DNA of 43,244 bases from VFZS01 sp964353255 (lineage in GTDB: Bacteria; Acidobacteriota; Terriglobia; Bryobacterales; Bryobacteraceae). The DNA lies in assembly GCA_964353255.1 (NCBI GenBank), contig CAYGVJ010000028.1, positions 1 to 43,244 of the forward strand, in the 5' to 3' direction. This document shows positions 39,748 through 43,244 of this stretch, in pieces (the first letter of the stretch is position 1; each line of letters starts with the position of its first letter). Below the pieces are notes generated by a model. That model did not search any database. It saw only the letters and a list, made by a program, of their open reading frames with translations, and was not told the origin of the DNA. Both the position numbers and the translations under genes were made by a program.

Positions 39748-40904
39748 GGTGGCACCGGGTCCGGGAAATCATGCGCAAGGAGTTCCGCCAGGTGCTCCGG
39801 GAGCCGCGGATGCGGATGATGCTGATCATGCCCCCGCTGGTGCAGCTTGTCGTCTTCGGCTTCGCGGTGAACCTGGACGTGGAGAACAGCCGCTTGGCCT
39901 GGATGGACCTGGACCGCACGCCGGCCAGTCGCGAGCTGCGGGCGGCTTTCGAGGGCTCCCGGCGGTTTTTGGTGGTGGCCGAGCCGGCCAGCGAAGAGGC
40001 GGTGCGCCAGTTGCTGGACCGCGGAGAAGTGCAGGCCGCCGTCCGCGTGCCCGCCGGCTTTGGAGGCGCCATCCGGCGCGGCGACACCACCTCGGTTCAG
40101 ATCCTGGTGGACGGCACCAACTCGAACACCGCCGCCATCCTGGCCGGTTATGCGACCGCGATCGTCGGCGGCTACTCCGGTCGCGTGCTGCTCGAGCAGA
40201 TGAACGCCAAGCTGGTGGGCCGCACCCTGGCCGCCGGCGGGCCGGTCAACCTCTCCATGCCTGGCATCGAGGCCCGCAGCCGCGTCTGGTTCAACCCCGA
40301 ATTGCGCAGCCGCAACTACTTCGTCCCCGGCGTGGTGGTCAACATCATTACCCTGGTCACGCTGATGCTGACGGCCCTGGCCATCGTGCGGGAGAAGGAG
40401 ATCGGCACCATGGAGCAGTTGATGGTCACGCCCATCCGGCCGCTGGAGCTGATGCTGGGCAAGACCCTGCCGTTCGCCCTGGCCGGCCTGCTGGACGTCG
40501 TCCTGATCACCACCGCGGCGCTGGTGGTCTTTCACATCCCCATGCGAGGCAGCGTGCTGCTGCTGCTGGCCTGCGGCTGCATCTACTTGCTGACGACCGT
40601 AGGCGCAGGGCTGTTCCTGTCCACAATTTCCCGGACCCAGCAGCAGGCCGTCATGGCCACCTTCTTCTTCTTCATGCCGGCGTTCATGTTGAGCGGCTTC
40701 GCCTTTCCCATCCGCAACATGCCGCCGGCCGTCGAGTACCTGAGCTACCTGGACCCGGTGCGGTATTTCATCGAGATCGTGCGCGGCATCTTCTTGAAAG
40801 GAGTGGGAGCGGAGGTCTTATGGCCCCAGATGCTCACGCTCTTCGGCTACGGGGTGGTGGTGCTGGGCTTCAGCGCCCTGCGCTTCCAGAAGCGGCTGGA
40901 CTGA
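39744..40904 (+). CDS. ABC-2 type permease (YbhR-like)
   Basis: 386 residues from the ATG overlapping the first permease stop. Same architecture: N-terminal helix 'MMLIMPPLVQLVVFGFAVNLDV', extracytoplasmic domain with 'VQILVDGTNSNTAAILAGYATAIVGGY' and 'SRVWFNPELRSRNYFVPGVVVNIITLVTLMLTALAIV', then 'REKEIGTMEQLMVTPIRPLELMLGKTLPF' and 'FMLSGFAFPIRNMPPAVEYLSYLDPVRYFIEIVRGIFLKG'. It is a paralogue of the preceding gene and the last member of the seven-gene export operon. A RAYT-type repeat begins seven bases after its stop. Confidence 0.92.
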   Translation: MRWHRVREIMRKEFRQVLREPRMRMMLIMPPLVQLVVFGFAVNLDVENSRLAWMDLDRTPASRELRAAFEGSRRFLVVAEPASEEAVRQLLDRGEVQAAVRVPAGFGGAIRRGDTTSVQILVDGTNSNTAAILAGYATAIVGGYSGRVLLEQMNAKLVGRTLAAGGPVNLSMPGIEARSRVWFNPELRSRNYFVPGVVVNIITLVTLMLTALAIVREKEIGTMEQLMVTPIRPLELMLGKTLPFALAGLLDVVLITTAALVVFHIPMRGSVLLLLACGCIYLLTTVGAGLFLSTISRTQQQAVMATFFFFMPAFMLSGFAFPIRNMPPAVEYLSYLDPVRYFIEIVRGIFLKGVGAEVLWPQMLTLFGYGVVVLGFSALRFQKRLD

Positions 40905-40910
40905 GGCGCT

Positions 40911-41744
40911 GGCAGGCCAGGGGCCTGTGCCTGGAGTTTCTACATTTCCGGGGGAGATGAATGCTGTTTGAGTGGGGTCGGGCTTTCAGCCTGCCGCCGG
41001 GCTTCGGCCCGGCGCCGCGCTCGACCAAGGAAACTGCTCAGGCAGCGCCACTAGCCCCGCCCGGACGGGGTTGTGTTCGATGTAGCGCTGAACCCTCCGA
41101 AACTCTCGGTCGTCGCGGACCAAGTGATCATAGCTCTCGTCCTGCCAGAACGGACCCTGCCGACCGAGAATCCGGTTGGCTTGATGCCCGGTAAAGCCCT
41201 TTAGCGGCCCCAGCCACCGCCGGCTGGTCACGCCAGGACTCACCAGCAGGTGCACGTGATTGGGCATCACCACAAAAGCGTGCAGTTGATAGCGATGGAA
41301 GCGGAATTGGCCGTCGTGCAGGGCTTGGACCACCAAACGGGCGATTTCGGGCCGCTGGAGAAAAGCCGGGCCGCAAGCGGGCCGGTCCAGGAGACGGTCC
41401 ATGGCTACGAAGGCTTGGCCGGAGGTCATCCGGGTGGGCGGAAAGACCCGGGGGGCGGCAAGGCTTCCGTGCAGGCGGAAGGTCACAAACAAAGGCTGTC
41501 CGATCACTTCCCAATGGGGCAGGCGGCGCTCATAATGTCCCATCGTGGGGGTGGTGGGAGCTGCGAAGCGGGATTCTCAGGGATTCTGCGCGAGTTTGCG
41601 GTGGTGATGCAGCCAGCCGGGCCACCCGGGACGGGTCCGCAAGCGGAAAGCCCGGCCGCAGCACAGAAGTGCTGCCCCACTCGAACAGTGCACACCCCCT
41701 CCTGCCCGTGAAATGTAGAAACTCCGGTGGCAGGCCAGGGGCTT
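40911..41744. mobile_element. RAYT gene unit flanked by inverted repeats
   Basis: GGAGTTTCTACATTTC at 40933-40948 recurs perfectly inverted at 41711-41726. Beyond it, 'CTGTTtGAGTGGGG...CGGGCTTTC' (40964-40989) recurs inverted with one change at about 41650-41688, and GCAGGCCAGGGGC occurs on both outer sides (40912-40924 and 41731-41743). The unit thus has REP/BIME-type ends of ~70-100 bases around the transposase gene. The right side contains an extra hairpin CAGCAC-AGAA-GTGCTG (41659-41674), and the left side CGCCGGGC-TTCG-GCCCGGCG (40995-41014). Confidence 0.65.
40986..41543 (-). CDS. REP-associated tyrosine transposase (RAYT, Y1_Tnp)
   Basis: 185 residues. The HUH metal-binding motif is 'HAFVVMPNHVHLLVSPG' and the catalytic tyrosine lies in 'FWQDESYDHLVRDDREFRRVQRYIEHNPVRAGLV', both hallmarks of the IS200/IS605-related RAYT group. 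The N-terminus ('HWEVIGQPLFVTFRLHGSL') matches the family's first beta strand. RAYTs cut and join single-stranded REP hairpins and are normally immobile domesticated genes that spread REPs. All catalytic residues are present. It is antisense to the efflux operon and its last codons include a tetraloop hairpin. Confidence 0.9.
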   Translation of the reverse strand: MGHYERRLPHWEVIGQPLFVTFRLHGSLAAPRVFPPTRMTSGQAFVAMDRLLDRPACGPAFLQRPEIARLVVQALHDGQFRFHRYQLHAFVVMPNHVHLLVSPGVTSRRWLGPLKGFTGHQANRILGRQGPFWQDESYDHLVRDDREFRRVQRYIEHNPVRAGLVALPEQFPWSSAAPGRSPAAG

Positions 41745-41803
41745 GCCCTCAGAGTGCGATACCATAGGTTTAAGAGGTTCGTCCCCGAAAGCAACGCCGT
41801 AGC

Positions 41804-43033
41804 ATGTTCTCCTCGCGCCTTGATTGGGACCTGCGGCCCAACCGGATCAGCGCGGCCCTCGACGCCCGGCGCCGCGCGGCGCTCGAAATCCTGGACCTGA
41901 CCGAATCCAACCCCACCCGCGCGGGCTTCTCATATCCTGCCGACGAGATTCTGGCCGCGCTCGCGGATGCCCGCTCGCTGGTTTACGAGCCCGCCCCTGC
42001 GGGCTTGGCCGCGGCGCGTCAGGCCGTAGCCGCTTATTACGCCGCGCGTGGCCGCCCGGTCGCGCCGGATCGCATCCTGCTCACCACCAGCACCAGCGAA
42101 TCTTACGCCTTCCTGTTCAAGCTGCTGGCCGACCCGGGCGAGGAGATCCTCGTCCCGCGGCCTTCCTACCCGCTGTTCGACTACCTGGCGGCGCTGGAAT
42201 CCGTGCGGGTTGCCCAATACCCGCTGGTTTACGAGCAGCGCTGGCTCCTGGACGTCGATGCCGTGGCCCGCGCGGTCACCGCCCGCACGCGCGCCATCAT
42301 CGTCGTGAACCCGAACAACCCCACCGGGTCGTTTGTCAAGAAGCACGAGCTTGAAGCCCTCGCTCGCCTGTGCGCCGAGCGCAACCTCGCGCTGATCTCC
42401 GATGAGGTCTTCTCCGACTACGCCTTCGCCCCGGACCCGCACAGAGTCGCCACCCTGGCCGGCTTCGATGACGCCCTGACTTTCTCCCTCAGCGGCCTCT
42501 CAAAGGTGTCCGGCCTGCCGCAGATGAAGCTGGGCTGGATCGTGCTCGGAGGCCCGGAGGCCGCGCGAGAGCAGGCGCGCGACCGCCTCGAACTGATCGC
42601 CGACACCTACCTGTCAGTCGGCGCGCCCGTCCAGCACGCGCTGCCGCGCCTGCTCGATGCGGGGGCCGCGGTCCAACAGCAGATTGCGCGCCGCTTGCGG
42701 GAGAACCTCGCGTTCCTAGAGACGGCCCTGGAGGCGGAGCCGGCCTGCGAGCTTCTCCAGGTCGAAGGCGGCTGGTACGCCATTCTCCGCGTCCCCCACA
42801 CCGGAAGCGAGGAAGAACTGGTCGTGGAGCTGCTCGACCGCGACGGCGTGCTGGTTCAGCCCGGCTTCTTCTACGACTTCGACTCGGAAGCCTTCCTGGT
42901 GCTCAGCTTGCTGACGCCTTCGGAGACCTTCCAGGAAGGCGTGCTCCGCCTGCTGGCTGGTGTTGCCTGCCATGGTCTTGGCGGCGTTGGCGATCGCGCA
43001 CGAGCGGGTGATCCAGCGGCGCCGCTGCGCTGA
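41804..43033 (+). CDS. Class I/II PLP-dependent aminotransferase, C-terminus altered
   Basis: 409 residues. The fold-type I pattern is complete: 'LDLTESNPTRAGF' (substrate clamp), 'LLTTSTSESYAFLFKLLADPGEEILVPRPSYPLFDYLA', 'IIVVNPNNPTGSF', 'ISDEVFSDYAF' and the PLP-binding Lys in 'SLSGLSKVSGLPQMKLGWI', then the conserved Arg region replaced by 'FLVLSLLTPSETFQEGVLRLL'. Family members normally end within ~10 residues of this point; here the frame continues for ~25 residues ('ACHGLGGVGDRARAGDPAAPLR') that are the out-of-frame start of a MutS-like gene. A deletion therefore seems to have removed the native end and intergenic region. The core is intact and may still be active. The amino acid substrate is unknown. 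Confidence 0.85.
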   Translation: MFSSRLDWDLRPNRISAALDARRRAALEILDLTESNPTRAGFSYPADEILAALADARSLVYEPAPAGLAAARQAVAAYYAARGRPVAPDRILLTTSTSESYAFLFKLLADPGEEILVPRPSYPLFDYLAALESVRVAQYPLVYEQRWLLDVDAVARAVTARTRAIIVVNPNNPTGSFVKKHELEALARLCAERNLALISDEVFSDYAFAPDPHRVATLAGFDDALTFSLSGLSKVSGLPQMKLGWIVLGGPEAAREQARDRLELIADTYLSVGAPVQHALPRLLDAGAAVQQQIARRLRENLAFLETALEAEPACELLQVEGGWYAILRVPHTGSEEELVVELLDRDGVLVQPGFFYDFDSEAFLVLSLLTPSETFQEGVLRLLAGVACHGLGGVGDRARAGDPAAPLR

Positions 43034-43244
43034 TCGCGCCGTAGCTTTCTACGAGAAAGGCCTGGAACGCATCGCCGGCCGTTGGCCGGGCAAGGGCGTG
43101 CCGGGTGCCGGGCGCGTCAAGCGGCCATCCAGGAGTTGCGCCCCCAGCTCGATCTCCGCGAAGAACTCGCCCTGGTGGGCGAGGACCTACGCTCCGGCAT
43201 CAGCTCGCAGGCGCTGGCGGCATGGTGCGAGCAGCCGCCGGTTC
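42957..43244 (+). pseudogene. MutS-family (MutSd-like) ATPase fragment with an internal deletion
   Basis: In a frame different from the aminotransferase, 42957-43097 reads 'LVLPAMVLAALAIAHERVIQRRRCADRAVAFYEKGLERIAGRWPGKG', the N-terminal membrane-anchor end and 'AFYExGLARxxGRWxGxG' motif of MutS-like proteins of Acidobacteriota. From 43115, shifted by two, the sequence reads 'RQAAIQELRPQLDLREELALVGEDLRSGISSQALAAWCEQPPV', which belongs ~70 residues further on in that family. The linking segment ('RFLDPxHPYAxDLDLFGxGSLF...') is missing. The native start is also missing, since the left junction is fused to the aminotransferase end. The gene runs off the window, so the ATPase part cannot be judged. 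Confidence 0.6.

Overview
The window looks like high-GC chromosomal DNA from an Acidobacteriota bacterium, most likely of the Bryobacterales/Solibacter type. The reasons are: an Oar-like TonB receptor with an N-terminal carboxypeptidase-regulatory domain, the 'LRYVVSEKL...VFRRGEQYDPR' wHTH-like membrane protein, secreted IPT/Ig proteins, a PEP-CTERM protein, a REP-associated tyrosine transposase, and several decayed genes. This assignment is inference from family content; no rRNA or tRNA is present.

Layout. 1-2.2 kb: decayed NTF2-like gene, decayed ECF sigma gene, PAP2 phosphatase and a gene-poor stretch. 2.2-5.1 kb: membrane-anchored wHTH protein with an IS1380-family element inserted upstream. 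5.3-17.3 kb: a minus-strand catabolic island (enolase-superfamily enzyme, RraA-like aldolase, TonB receptor, LarA-like nickel-pincer racemase/epimerase, M23/PKD/golvesin protein, FAD oxidoreductase). Every enzyme in it carries a Sec or Tat export signal, which points to a periplasmic pathway for a hydroxy-acid or sugar-acid substrate. 17.4-18.2 kb: phage-tail-like and toxin remnants beside an intact DUF433 antitoxin-like gene. 18.3-26.8 kb: a caspase-like/TPR protease with two DUF4384 surface proteins and a small duplicated-domain protein on the minus strand, facing a divergent plus-strand operon of three exported proteins (carboxypeptidase-regulatory-like, beta-propeller-like, IPT/Ig). 27.1-29.0 kb: a divergent pair of intramembrane-protease homologues, M50 and CPBP, both with damaged catalytic motifs. 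29.1-33.6 kb: PEP-CTERM protein, nucleoside hydrolase, a YkgJ/methyltransferase pair and a VapB gene with an internally deleted VapC. 33.7-40.9 kb: a tightly overlapping TetR-TolC-HlyD-ABC-ABC-permease-permease export operon, organised like E. coli cecR/ybhGFSR, behind a consensus sigma-70 promoter. 40.9-41.7 kb: a RAYT gene between inverted repeats. 41.8-43.2 kb: an aminotransferase running into a deleted MutS-like fragment at the window end.

The strongest candidates for something undescribed are the exported LarA/RraA/enolase pathway, which has a shared palindromic site upstream of its two main transcription starts, and the caspase-DUF4384 locus. The two facing 'dead' membrane proteases are also worth attention. 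A recurring theme is genes broken by small deletions (VapC, ECF sigma, DUF5615 toxin, MutS-like, NTF2-like).
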